Assembly: GCA_028455995.1 (NCBI GenBank)
Contig: JABELC010000003.1
Coordinates: 1,798,001 to 1,862,000, forward strand
Length of the DNA: 64,000 nucleotides
Direction of reading: 5' to 3'
From: Scleromitrula shiraiana
Lineage: Eukaryota > Ascomycota > Leotiomycetes > Helotiales > Sclerotiniaceae
The notes under the pieces were generated by a model, which saw only the letters and a list, made by a program, of their open reading frames with translations, searched no databases and was not told the DNA's origin. Made by a program: the position numbers and the translations under genes. Shown here in pieces: positions 38,771 to 50,597 of the stretch. Positions within the stretch are counted from its first letter, which is position 1. Every line of letters starts with the position of its first letter.

Positions 38771-39599
38771 TTATCCCTCCTTTTATACTTCATATCCCAA
38801 GAAGCTATATTATAATATTAAATTAATCGATATTAATAATATTTATTGCTATTTGAATTTATCTTAAACTAAATCTTTAATTTATTAATAAATTAATTAT
38901 ACTAGTCACCTTCGTTATATCTAGATCTAGCTTAAAATACATTTAGCTAATAAAGAAATAATGAATATATTTAATTAATAAATAAAAACTAATCTCTTTT
39001 TAAATATATATAAATCTAAATCTTTAAATCTTTATATAAATGATTATGTAATAATAGTCTTTAATTCAATAAAATTAGTAAATAATATCGAGATAACTTA
39101 ATATATCTATTAATAAAAAAATAAATATGAAAATGATCCCCTTTTAATTTTAAAGATCCTTGTTCGTAAGCACTACTAATATAAAAATAAATACGAAAAT
39201 GGACACCTTCCAATATTTAGTAATTTTACCTATAAATACCATTAATATAAAAATAAATATAAATTAATTATTCTTTAAATCCGTTATTTTTGTTTATTTA
39301 TTTCATTAAATATAAATATACAAACTAAAAGCAAATATATTATAGAAAAAAAAAAGAAAAGCAAAAACAAAATTGAAAAAATAAAAAAAAAAGTATAATA
39401 TATAGGTTTATATGAATAATAAGGGTTAAATGTATAGTTCAAGTATTTAAAAAAAATAAGTTTTTTTTTTTTTTATATGATTTTTTAAAAAAAGCAATAA
39501 TTCGTAAGTTAAAATTAGACCAGAAAAAAAAAGAAAAATAATTATTTAATAAAAAAAAAAGGGGTAATAATAAAATAATAATTTTAATATAAAATTGGT
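38771..39599. other. Less mutated stretch with three ~66-bp repeats
   Basis: Non-coding as far as I can see. It has more G and C than most of the window (for example TCCTTGTTCGTAAGCACTAC near 39157). Three degenerate direct repeats begin at about 39111, 39178 and 39243, each starting TAATA-TAAAAATAAATA, spaced 67 and 65 bases. It lies next to the 3' LTR of Gypsy-1 and occurs once in the window. Confidence 0.45.
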
Positions 39600-41204
39600 T
39601 TATTCTCTATAAGTTTTATATATTATATAAATAGCTTTTTAATCAAAATTAGATTTTTATTCTTTTTTATCATTATTATTTTTTATAATATTTTTTTTGT
39701 TTTTTATTGATATATCTAGTAGTGTTTCTTTAAAACTTAATGCGGTATAATCAATGATAAGAATATTTTTATTATTTTCATTAATATTATTAAAAATATT
39801 GATATAATTTATAATATCTAATATTCTAATCTTTTATATTGAAATACTAAAAGATAATTAAAATATATTATAGTAAATTCTTAATAATTTATATAATTTA
39901 AAAATTATTTTATATAATAAATCATAATAATTAGATTTTTTATATTATTTTATTAATTTTTATAAAGAATATTAATTAAAAGAGCATTTTTTATATAATT
40001 AAATTATTTGTTTTTAATTAATGATTTTATAAATCTTTTTATTTGCTTTATTCTAATTTTTAAATATTAATTATAAATAATTTTTAAAAATAAAGTCTAA
40101 ATTAATATATATATTTGATTTACTATTTTATTAATATTTAATATCAATAAAATTCTATTTCGCGAAGATTTTATTTAGGCGAATTTTTAGTATTATTTTA
40201 GTTTTTTTTTTTGTGTTTTTTAAGTTTTTTTTTAAATTTCATTTTGTTAAATAGTTTATTAGTTTTTTTTATTTTTATGCATTTTGTTTAAATATAATAA
40301 TTTTTTTTTATATTTTATATTCAATATTTATATTTAAACTAATTTAAAGAGGTTTTTTTGATATAGTTTTGGGATTTTAAAATAAATTTTATTTATAGAA
40401 AAAAATTCGGATTAATTATTTAAGCTTTAATTTAGTATATTTTATTATTAATTTTAATAAATTATTAATTTTTTATTTTAATTATTAAATATTCATTTTA
40501 AAAAGTTTATTTATATTTTTTAATATAAAATATCTAAAAATTATATTATATTTAATATTTTAATATTTTTAATTATAATATATAAATAATCCGTTATTCT
40601 TTAATTGTATAAATATTTTGGGCTTTTTTATATGTTTTATATAAATCTTATTTAAAGCTTATTTAAAAAAAATGTAAGTATTCGCCTCATTATCTTTACA
40701 AATTAATAATATTAAGGATAATATAATTATTATATTTTTTGGATATAATTATAAAAAAATTAAATTAATTTATAACTTTTTTATTATTATAAATTCTTTA
40801 TTTAATACAAAAATAACTAATATAATAAAATATTTTTTCTTTTATATTCGTAAAATATATATATAATAATCTATAAAAATAGTTTTATTTATATGTAATA
40901 TTTTAATTATTTTTCTTTATATAATAACATTATATTAATCAATTTTATTTTTAGATTAAATAACTTTATATATTTTTATAAAAGTTACTTTTTGGTAAAA
41001 ATTATTTAAATTGTATTTAAGTTAAAAATAAATATTTTTTTGTTTTGTATTAATTTTTTTATAAATTTTTTTATTAACTTCCTTGATATTAAAATTAAAT
41101 TTTTTAAATTTTTTATTTATTATTATTTTAAAAATACCGGTTATTATAAACAATATAAAAATAAATACTAAAAAACTTATTATAAAAAATATCTTAATAC
41201 CCAA
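39600..41204 (-). pseudogene. Unidentified degraded gene downstream of Gypsy-1 chromodomain
   Basis: I do not recognise this protein. On the minus strand, a 60-codon open frame at 41022-41204 starts MGIKIFF and has one strongly hydrophobic segment of about 22 residues followed by a Lys/Asn-rich part, as in a single-pass membrane or signal-anchored protein. Further along the same strand, about 39603-39920 reads as protein-like sequence with few stops (NENNKNILIIDYTALSFKET, then a Lys/Asn/Asp-rich part and AIYIIYKTYRE) and ends at a TAA at complement 39600-39602. The two pieces need not be one gene. Hydrophobicity is exaggerated by A+T bias. It could be an env-like or captured gene of Gypsy-1, or an older insertion. 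Confidence 0.3.
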
Positions 41205-41879
41205 ATATTCTTTATTATACCATTCGATTTTTATAACAATAAATTAAATAATTAATTAATATTAATTAATAATAAATTATATATTATTAAATCAATAAAA
41301 AATCAATTATTAATAAAAATAATTATTATTATTATTAAATATTAAAAAATTTAAAAAATAAATTATTGTTTAAAAAAAGAAAAAATAGTCTTATTCTTCT
41401 TTATCTTAATAATTAATCAAAGTTAATTAAAGTAAAATAAGTTGTTATCGTTCAAAAGTGAAATTTTCGTTTTAGTATACAAATAAATTATAGAATTTAT
41501 TTGTGATTTATTTAGTTATTAAAGTTTTAGCTTTGGTTTAAATAATAATTATTTATATAATAAAATATGAATTATTTTTTAAAAAAAATAAAAAAATTAT
41601 TATTACTTTTTTTTTTAAGATAATAATTTATTATTTTATTAATAATTATCAATTATCTGTATAATTTATAGATTCAGAATTTTAGGCTATATTAATTTAT
41701 TAGAGAATAATTTTAATTAATGATTATCTAAAATTTTTTTCTCGAATTAATTTATAAATTCTATTTTAATAATAATATTATAAATATATAGATTTCAAGA
41801 TTATAATTTTATTAATTATATATCTTTTTTAGAACTCTCTTAAACTAATAATATTTAATACCAAAATTTAATATTGTTT

Positions 41880-42975
41880 TACTCCTGCAGCAAATAAATG
41901 ATTTTTATAGAATCCTTTAATTATTTTTTATATATTTAATAAATAATTAAATAATTTCTATATATCTTTATTTTCCAAATAATCTTTTTATTTTATAAAA
42001 TAATATAATTTTTATTATCTATTATAGATTTTAGAATTTAAAATTCGTTTTATTTTTTATTTTAGGATTTTTATTTTATATACCTTATTTTTTATTATTT
42101 TTAAGTTTGGTGGCTTTTATTTATTTTATAACTAATCTATTTTTAAAGCTTTATAATATTTTATCAAAAAGTTAATATAGAATATATTATATATTTTATA
42201 TTTTAATAATAATTTTAATTTATAAACTTGAAATTTTATATAATTAATTATTTAAAATAAACTAATCTTTTTAGCCTTAGCTTTATATACTCTTTATCTA
42301 TCGATAGATTTTTATAAAAAAATTAAACTATATCTCTCATCTTAAATATCTTTAATCAATATTTTGTATTATAATATTTAATCATTAGATTTTAAATATA
42401 AATCAACTTTTTTAATAATTCTTTATATAATATTTTTAGTTTTCTTGTTAATTACACTATATTCTCCAATCAATATTATATATTAATATAAATTTTTAAA
42501 TTTAAAATTATTTTTTCGTTTATTTTAAAAAACGAGATTTTCATTATTAATATGAATACAAAATTATATACGAATTCCATTATATATAATAAATCTATCT
42601 AATTATTTTACTTATAATTAATATATATATATAAATACGTTTCTAATAATTGATTTAATCTTTCAATTTGACTATCAATTTAAAGGTAAAAAACTGTAAA
42701 TATCTTTTAAATGATATAGAAATAGCTCATAAAAACCGTCTAGAATACATTTATAAACAATCTAGCTTGATTAAAAACAATTAAATCTGGCATTTTATAT
42801 TTTAATATTACTTTATAAAAAGAAGATAGGCAAATTATATATTTATTATATCTTTTTTATAGAGAATGAAAACTGATTTTTTTATTAAATAATAAATCAT
42901 TATTAAGATTATATTGTAAATTAAATATAGTAAAGAATTATTTTTATCTTCAATATTAAAATCTATTTTTGATTT
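41880..42975 (-). pseudogene. Gypsy-1 integrase C-terminal half and chromodomain remnant
   Basis: The minus strand reads MPDLIVFNQARLF (family PDxIVSDRGxxF) near 42795, then DSQIERLNQLLETYLYI for the DGQTERxNQ box near 42680, then MEFVYNFVF (family AEFAYN). Near 42300-42370 it reads FKMRDIV, matching FxxGDxVWL. At about 41885-42040 a chromodomain follows: ILNSKIYNR, stops, KLYYFIK-stop-KDYLENKDI-stop. The stop at complement 41988-41990 replaces the Trp of the K-W-K signature and the next one a second Trp. The chromodomain would direct integration to methylated-histone chromatin. The fragment starts at the Copia-1f insertion and joins in frame with the piece ending at 50593. Confidence 0.85.
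42971..42975 (+). repeat. Target-site duplication, left copy (GATTT)
   Basis: GATTT directly before the TG of the Copia-1f 5' LTR. The same five bases follow the 3' LTR at 50593-50597. Removing Copia-1f and one copy restores continuous integrase reading on the minus strand. Confidence 0.9.
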
Positions 42976-43135
42976 TGTCTGTATAGTCAGCACGTGACCT
43001 TACGTCACGTGCCCATTAAAGAGATATATATTCTTAACGGCGTATAACACTTTTTTTGATCTCTTTAAACAAATAATACAATATTAATTAATATTTATAA
43101 TTGTATAGTTCTATATTTTCGAAGTTATATAAATA
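42976..43135 (+). repeat. Copia-1f 5' LTR
   Basis: 160 bp. The outer third keeps GTATAGTCAGCACGTGACC and TTACGTCACGTGCCC; the inner end has TATTTTCGAAG where 3' LTRs keep TACCCCCGGAG. It would carry promoter and transcription start; no TATA box can be singled out in such A+T-rich DNA. Confidence 0.92.
42991..43011 (+). promoter_or_regulatory. CACGTG inverted repeat in Copia-1 LTR
   Basis: CACGTGAC, five bases CTTAC, then GTCACGTG: an inverted repeat with 8-bp arms. Each arm contains CACGTG, the E-box bound by bHLH factors, and the centre contains TTACGTCA, close to a bZIP/CRE site. All 21 bases are identical in the three 5' LTRs (6615-6635, 30641-30661, 42991-43011) and lost in the three 3' LTRs. 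A regulatory role in the LTR promoter is inference; preservation may only reflect its place at the element edge. Confidence 0.45.
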
Positions 43136-44369
43136 TTAATTAATATATATATTATAAATTAGAACTCTTATTTTATATATAATATTAATTTTAATAAATT
43201 CTAAATATTTTTATTTATTATCGATAAAAATTTTTTTTTAATTTTTGATAATGAAAGGTTTTATAAATTATTTAGTTTTTTAATAAAGAAAAAAATTAAA
43301 TTTTATAATAGTTAAATATTTATTATAAAAATAATAGTTTTTAATTTTAATTTAAAAATTATAAAATTTAAATATTTATTATAAGCTAAATAATTTTTAA
43401 ATTGATTTTAAAATTATAAAGTTTAAATATTTATTATAAATAAAATAATAATAAAAATATAAGATATATTATATTATTTAAATATTTATTATATTATTTA
43501 AAAAAACATTTTAATAAATAAAAATATTAATAATAATAATTATTTTACTATAATTATAAAAGCGATAATAAAGTTATTTATATAAAAACTTTTATAAAAT
43601 TTTTAATAAACTTTTTTTTATATTTTTATATTTTTTTATAATTATTTTCTTTTTTTTTTATTTTATAATAAATTTATTTATTATATATTTATTTTATAAA
43701 TTAAAATGATTATATTTGATTTGAAAACTTTATTAAAATAAATTCTAATTTGATATTAGATTTATTTTATAAATTGAATAATTATATTTAATTTAAAACT
43801 TTATTAAATTGAATTTTTAATTTAATATTAAATATTTATTTAATAATAATAAAAAAATTAAATAAAAACAAATTTAATAATAATTATTATATTATTTAAT
43901 AAACAAATATAAAATATTATTAAAAATATTTTTTTATTTTATATTATAATATTATGAATAATATTGTGGGCAAAAGTGATATAGAGGAAAAAAGGGGGTT
44001 AAGAAATATAAGTATAAGTATAAGTTTTAGATAATTATAAAAAGAAAGTAATTTAATAAATATAAATATTTAAAATTTGAAATTGTTATTAATAATTTGA
44101 TGATTAAAATGAATATTTAATCAAATTGAAAAATCTTAATTAGTATTAAAGATATTATTAAAAAATTTTAATAAAAGTTTAATATATATAAATCTATTAT
44201 AAGAATAATATTAATAAAAAATATTTAAATAAATATAAATTCTAATATTTTAAATATAAATAAAGGTCTTTTTATTTAAAAATATAGTAAATAATATTTT
44301 TAAAGGGTTTATACTTAATTTTAAAAAAAGGCAATAATTAAAGAATAATAATATATATAATTTTAAATA

Positions 44370-46700
44370 TAATCAAAACTCTAAATCTAAATAAAATAAA
44401 GAGTATTACAAAGATTTATTTGATGGATTATCTTTAAATAATTTAGATTTTATTAATAAATATAAAGAATATAATATAAAAGATTTATATATAATAAATT
44501 ATTATTTAAAATATAAATTAGATAAATATATAATTAATAATTTAAAGATTTCTATTGATATAGATTTATAAGTGGATTTTAAAAAAGTATTTAGAAATAT
44601 AAATATGGAAATGTTTTAGATATTGAATAAAAAATATTTAGTAATAATGAAAAAAGCATTATAAAAAAATAATATTTATATTAATATATTTATATTAATA
44701 ATTTATATAATATAAAATATAATATATATAAGATTATGCTTTAAATAGATTAAGGTTTATTTAAAAAAAATCTATAAAGATCAATTAATAAAATTTAGAT
44801 TTAATAATATAAAGGCAATAATAGAAGATTTGAAGTAAAAATAAGATCAAAAAGAAAGTATAAGAAAACAAATTAAAAAAGAAAAGTAGATTAAATAAAA
44901 CATTTTCATTATATAAATAGCGATTAATTTATTAAAGCAATTTAATGAATTATTAAAAAATATCTAATTTATAATAAAAGTCGATTTTAAATATTTATTT
45001 AGAATCATTTTAATAATAATGATATATAACTTTATATATTATATTATTTAATATATAATTTTATTTAATAGTTGTATATTATATAATGATCAAAATTATT
45101 AAAATAAAAATAATTATAATAAAAATTATTATAATTAAAATAATTATATACTTTAATTTAATTAAAGTTACTTTAATTAGAATTAATTTAATTAAAATCA
45201 ATTTAATCAAAATTATTATGATATAAATAATTATAATAAAAATTACTATAATCAAAACAATTATATATTTCAATTTAGTTAGATTTAATTTGATTAAAGT
45301 CAATATAATCGAGATTAATTTAATCGAAATCAATTTAATCAAAATTATCGTATATTTTAAAACGATTAAAATAATTATAATCAAAATAATTATGATTATA
45401 ATCAAAATAACTACGATTTTTAATATAAATAAAATTAAAGAGAAAAGCAAAGGGATAAAAAAGTATATATATACAGAAACAAGTATAAAGATCAAGAATA
45501 TCATTAAAAAAAGAATTATTAATATTATATATTAAAAATCTAATATTAAATCAATTTAAATAAAATATATGATAACGCGATAAAATTCAATAATAAAAAT
45601 AATAATTTTAATTACAAACTAACTATATATAAATTAATTTTATAATATATAAACATTTTAAACGAATTTATAGTAATAGTATTTCTAATTATGCTTAAAG
45701 ATGAAATACTTAAATATTATATATCGAATTTTATTATATTTCTATAAAAAATAAAGAGTTTAATTATAGAATTTAAAGCACAATATTAAAAAGAATTATA
45801 TTATTATAATATAATAAATAAATAAATAAAATTAATAATAAAAAATGTTATAAATAAGAATTAAAAAAAAAACTCGAATAATATTTAGAGTTATTTTTTG
45901 TAAAAACAAAATGATTATATAAAACTTTATTAAACGATATAAAAAGTTAATTATATTTTTATAAAAAAATAATTTTATTATATTAATAAATTAAATAATA
46001 TATTTAAATATATTATTGATCAATTATAAATATTTTTGATTTTATTTAAAAAATCAAAGGAGCGATTTAGATCTATAACAAATTATAAAGTAATAATACT
46101 AATATATATTATATTAAAAAAAATTTATGGATAATTTATAAAACTAAAGCAAAAGCTTTAATTATAGCAGATATAATAAAGTAAATAATCATAATAATTG
46201 AAAAAGATGCAATAATTATTAAGATTGATTTAAATTATGATTTAATATTCAAGATTGATATAATAAAAAAGATTTTAAATCAATTTATAAAAGATAATAT
46301 TAAATATATAAAAAAAAAGATGTTTTTTTAAAAATTATTTAAAATCAAATTAAAAAAAAATCTAAAAAAAATATAAAGAAAAAGTTATTAAAGATAATGA
46401 TAATTATATATATAAATAATTTTTGATATATTATAAAAAAAAATAAAAGATAAAGAAAAAGGATATTAAAAAGATTTATAAAGTATTTTCTATAAAAATA
46501 AAATATTTAAATGAAATTATATTAAAAATATATTATATATTAAATAGCTTAATTAATAGTCTATAAATAATTATTAGGTTTATAAAGAAAGTATTTGAGT
46601 ATATATTAATATATAAAAGACTATTTGATAATAATTAGATTAATGAAAATATGGTATCAAAGTAAATCATATATGATTTTAAAGTATTTTTTATACATAG
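44370..46700 (+). pseudogene. Copia-1f gag remnant with QFNQN repeats
   Basis: From 44401 the frame reads EYYKDLFDGLSLNNLDFINK and on through NMEMF with one or two stops. At 45079-45504 the plus strand encodes a Gln/Asn/Tyr-rich region with about four units related to QFNQN, then NNYNQNNYDYNQNNY. At 45664 it reads EFIVIVFLIMLKDEILKYY, resembling the ML-G-A-x-x-YY segment of fungal copia gag proteins. The region 46030-46360 matches the 109-codon gag frame at 22029. The minus-strand open frame at 45079-45504 and plus-strand 45290-45535 are by-products of the repeats. Gag would build the virus-like particle; this copy is broken. Confidence 0.7.
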
Positions 46701-48160
46701 CAAATATGATTTTAATGAATTTTAAAGTGTTATAATTGATATAAAAGTAATGATAATATTAATTATTAGTAAATAATAATTTGAAATATTATAGAAATTA
46801 ATTGATTTAATTATTAATTATAATAAGATAGAAATCGTGAAGATTATATTTAAAAAAAGAGATATTGAAAAATCTATTAGATTATGCGAAATCAAATTAT
46901 TAATTAGACAAATTAAGGTTTATATTATTTATATAAATATATTATTTTTATTTTATTTAGTAAATATAAATAAATTTAATATATTTTTTAATAATATCAA
47001 AAACTAAGTTATTCATAATAAAATCAATGAATATTTTTTCATTATATAAAAACGCGGCTATGATTTTCTATTATAGAAATATAATTATAATATGTTTATA
47101 TAATTAATAATTTTAAATAATATTTATTATTTTATAAAAATAGAATTATAATATTTATACAAATATTTCGGTTATTTAGTTGTTTATATATTATGTAATA
47201 TATTTAAATAAACTGGTTATAATAATATAAATAAAGATAAAATCGATAAATTAATGAAATATTATTATTAATGTTAGATATATAGTAGATTATTAAAAAG
47301 ATTTAAGTTTAAGATTAATAATAATAAAAATAATAATATATAGTTTAATTATATAATCATAATTAATATTATATATATCAATAAAAAAGCGGTACTATAT
47401 ATATTCAATAAAGCAATAAAATACTAAACAATAACATTCTTAAACAATCTTTTAACAAAATATGTTTAGAATATAATTCGATTTAAATAGATTGATATTT
47501 ACATAGAACTCTCAAACTATATTATTATTAGTGCAAATATATAGTTTATTATAAAGGAATTTAATAAATATATAAATATTATAATAATTAAAATAAAGAT
47601 AATTTCTATAAAATCTTATTGATTAATTAATAAAATTAAACAATATTATAAAATTATATAATAAATATTTAAGATTTTATAAAACAAATTATAATAATCT
47701 AACTTTATAAAAAAACAAATACTATAAATAACAATAAAGGCCATAAATAACTTAATAAGCTTTAATAAACTAATCCTAATATTTCTAATATTTAATATAT
47801 TTATACATATAGAAAAATTAGATTTATCAATAAAAATTATTATTAATCAAGCAATAAAACTATAAAAAACAAATAATGAAATTTATAAATAAAAAACAAT
47901 TCAATTAATAAAAAATATATTACAAAAACAAAATAAACTATTTACATATATAATATATAATTTAAAAATATATTTAAAAATTCTAATATACAAAGAAATT
48001 GCTAAAACAAAAAAAGAAAAATAAATAAGATCTTATATCCTTAAATCAATAAAAAATAAAAATTATAAAATCAATATAAATAATTATATTGTAATAATAT
48101 AATCAATATCAATTTATTTATACTATAAAAAATCTATTAATCTAATATTAATATTATTAA
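46700..48160 (+). pseudogene. Copia-1f protease and integrase remnant
   Basis: The protease active site reads Asp-Ile-Lys-Val (46738-46749), explained by GGN to AAA and C to T from an Asp-Thr-Gly-Ala type site; KFNIFFNN (near 46976-47000) is the end of the protease domain. Integrase follows from about 47135: ELQ-like start, YKYFGYLVVYILCNIF for the family's HRRFGHPxxxRLYxxL, a YYY-stop-C zinc-finger remnant, FKFKINNNKNNNIQFNY, YIIISANIQFIIKEFNKYI with DDE-core spacing, KINKIKQYYK for IGMVERYH, and near 47745-47830 the decayed NDxxGPDGLVPTLLVFG block. It ends with IYKEIAKTKKEK-stop-I, matching the family's WREGxAxxxGKWxGPY. Confidence 0.8.
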
Positions 48161-48689
48161 CAATATATGCAAAAAATTATATATTGTTCATATTTATAAA
48201 TAACAATAATAATCAACTAACTATTCAAAAAATATTAAAAATAATAATATTTAAACTATTTAAATTAATAATTTGTAAATATAATAAATTGAAAAAAGAT
48301 CAAAACTTTAATATTTTATTATTAATAATAATTCAACCCCATTAATATATTTAATAAAATATATAATAAAAAATATAATCTAGATTATATATAAAAAATA
48401 AAAATTTTAAACAAACATTATTAAATATTATAATATTATTAAATAATGAATATATTATATATCTAATTAATGTCTTTTTTGTAAAAAGATTGATTCCCTC
48501 TATCAAATAAATTAAATATAATAAAAAAAAAACAAATAAAATATATATAAAATCAAGAAAAAAAAAATTAAATAAATTAATAAAAACCAATATATTCGAA
48601 ATAATAAAATAAAAGGATATTTCAATAAAAATAAAAATTTTCAAATAAAAATCAATTAATAAATTTAAATATCTAAATATAAAAAACAT

Positions 48690-50100
48690 ATATAAAAAAT
48701 CAAAATTTATTATATAAAATTTTAATAATATAAAAAAACATATTATATTTATATAATCTTTAATTATATAATCATTAATTTATTAATTAATATTAATAAT
48801 TATAATTATTATAATAATAATAAAAAACAATAATATATTCAATATTTATTTATATAATATTATATAAATATATATATAAATAAATTCAAAACTTGCATAT
48901 TTTATCTTTATATATACAATTCTAGAAATAGAATATCTATTTAAAACTATACTTTATATAATATAATCATTATATAAAATCCCAAAAACAAAAAATCATT
49001 AATTCAATATATATTTAAACCATCATATTATAAAACTTAAAATAATAATATCAATATATAACCCTTATTTACTATATATATAAAAATAAAGATTTAAAAT
49101 TATAATAATACAAACCAATAATACTTTAATCATTATTAATAAATAATTTATCTATAAAAAAAAATATTATTTAAAAAAAACTAAATTTTTATATAAAAAA
49201 CAAAAATAATTAACTAAAATATATTTATTCAAATTCAATAATGATTTAATATTACTAAAAGATTTAACGATTATAATAAATTAAAGATTTCAATATAAAA
49301 ATATAAAACAAATTAAAAATATTAATATTAACATATATAAAACATATAATAAACTTTAAAAAAATACAATATCAAAAAAACAATATATTATATAATATAC
49401 TTATAACATTTATATTATAATTTATTACTAACCTAAAACTTTGTTCAATCTAATATAAATTATATAAAATACTAAATTAAACAACAAAAATATAAAGATA
49501 TTTAATAAACATATATAATAATAAAAAAAAAACTCTATAAAAAGATTTCAATTTATATTATTTAATTTTAATACCCTTTGTATATATATATTTATTAATA
49601 TTTTATATATTAATAATCTCAATCTATTATTTTAAATTAAATATATTATCATATTAATAAATAAAAACAAAAATATAGATATTATATATTAATCTTTAAT
49701 TAAATATAAATACATTACTTAAATTATATCAATATTAAAATTTTATATAATAATTCTTAATTTCGATATAATAATCATTATTAAAAATATAATCAATAAA
49801 ATCTTTAATAATTATATTTTATTATTAATCGATTATATTAATTTATATTCTTTATTTTAATTATTAATTAAATTTAAAATAATAATCAAAAAACAATTTA
49901 TAATTGATATTATAGTATTATATTAATTATATAAATATAAAAAGATCATAGAAATATAATGAATTAATGATAATAATAATTTAATAAATATAATAATAAA
50001 GATAAAGCTTTATTTAATATTGAAAAAATTTATCGATACAAATAAAATATTAATAAAGATTAATAAATAAATTAAGTATAAAAAAGAATTTTGATTTTTT
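48690..50100 (+). pseudogene. Copia-1f reverse transcriptase and RNase H remnant
   Basis: RT starts with KSKFIIQNFNNIKKHIIFIQ (family SRLVIQxxND...ILTQSPT). At 48967-49080 it reads SLYKIPKTKNH, a stop at 49000-49002, then FNIYLNHHIIKLK, the fungal copia PLYGIPEAGNHWFxTYxxHH signature with TGG turned to TAA. The catalytic Asp pair is Asn-Asn in Gln-Thr-Asn-Asn-Thr (49117-49122). RNase H follows to about 50100 and is less readable. This block proves that Copia-1 codes on the plus strand here and that minus-strand open frames such as 48351-48689 are antisense. Confidence 0.85.
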
Positions 50101-50432
50101 TTTTTTCTTTCTTTATTTATTTTTTGAAGAATAACTAAATAATGATCGGTTTTATTTATTTAGTTTATATATGATCATTATAAAACAAAATAATAAAGAA
50201 TATAATATAAAAAACAACGATAATATAAAATAATGATAATATATAATTTAAATAATATTTATTTTAATTTAATTTCAAAATATTATATTATATATAAATA
50301 GATTATAAAGATTTTAAGATAATAAAAAGCTAAAAAAACTTATTTTGCTTTTTATTTTATATAGATAATTTACAATTTTTATAAAATTCAATTTTTTATA
50401 TATATAATTTTAGATTTTCAAAAAGTTGTCAA

Positions 50433-50592
50433 TATCTATATAATTAATATATAACTTTATATCATATACCCATTAAAAAAAAATATATTTTTAATGATAT
50501 ATAATACCCTTCTTAATCTTCTTAAATAAATAATATAATATTGATTGATATTTGTAATTGTATAATTCTATACCCCCGGAGTCATACAAATA
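50433..50592 (+). repeat. Copia-1f 3' LTR
   Basis: 160 bp. Compared with its own 5' LTR it has lost the CACGTG core by G to A and C to T changes but keeps TATACCCCCGGAGTCATACA near the outer end. The open frame at complement 50568-50783 begins in Gypsy-1 integrase and runs into this LTR, so its last seven residues are not gypsy sequence. Confidence 0.9.
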
Positions 50593-50597
50593 GATTT
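50593..50597 (+). repeat. Target-site duplication, right copy (GATTT)
   Basis: Directly follows the Copia-1f 3' LTR and equals 42971-42975. Confidence 0.9.

Larger units (their letters stand above)
42976..50592 (+). mobile_element. Copia-1 copy f, complete element
   Basis: A structurally complete 7617-bp Ty1/copia element: 160-bp LTRs at both ends, 5-bp target duplication GATTT, and domain order gag, protease, integrase, RT, RNase H on the plus strand. This order is diagnostic of copia as opposed to gypsy. It lies inside the integrase of Gypsy-1. All domains carry stops and lost catalytic residues. The leader (43136-44370) and the 3' untranslated part (50100-50432) are A+T-rich and hold nothing readable. 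G is kept in the left part and C from about 47.4 kb on. Confidence 0.92.

Noticed and set aside
48351..48689. 112-codon hydrophobic minus-strand open frame (also 24340-24546)
   Set aside because: It lies antisense to the integrase-RT linker of Copia-1. The plus strand reads into the copia RT signature right after it, and stops are rare on the minus strand because of base bias.
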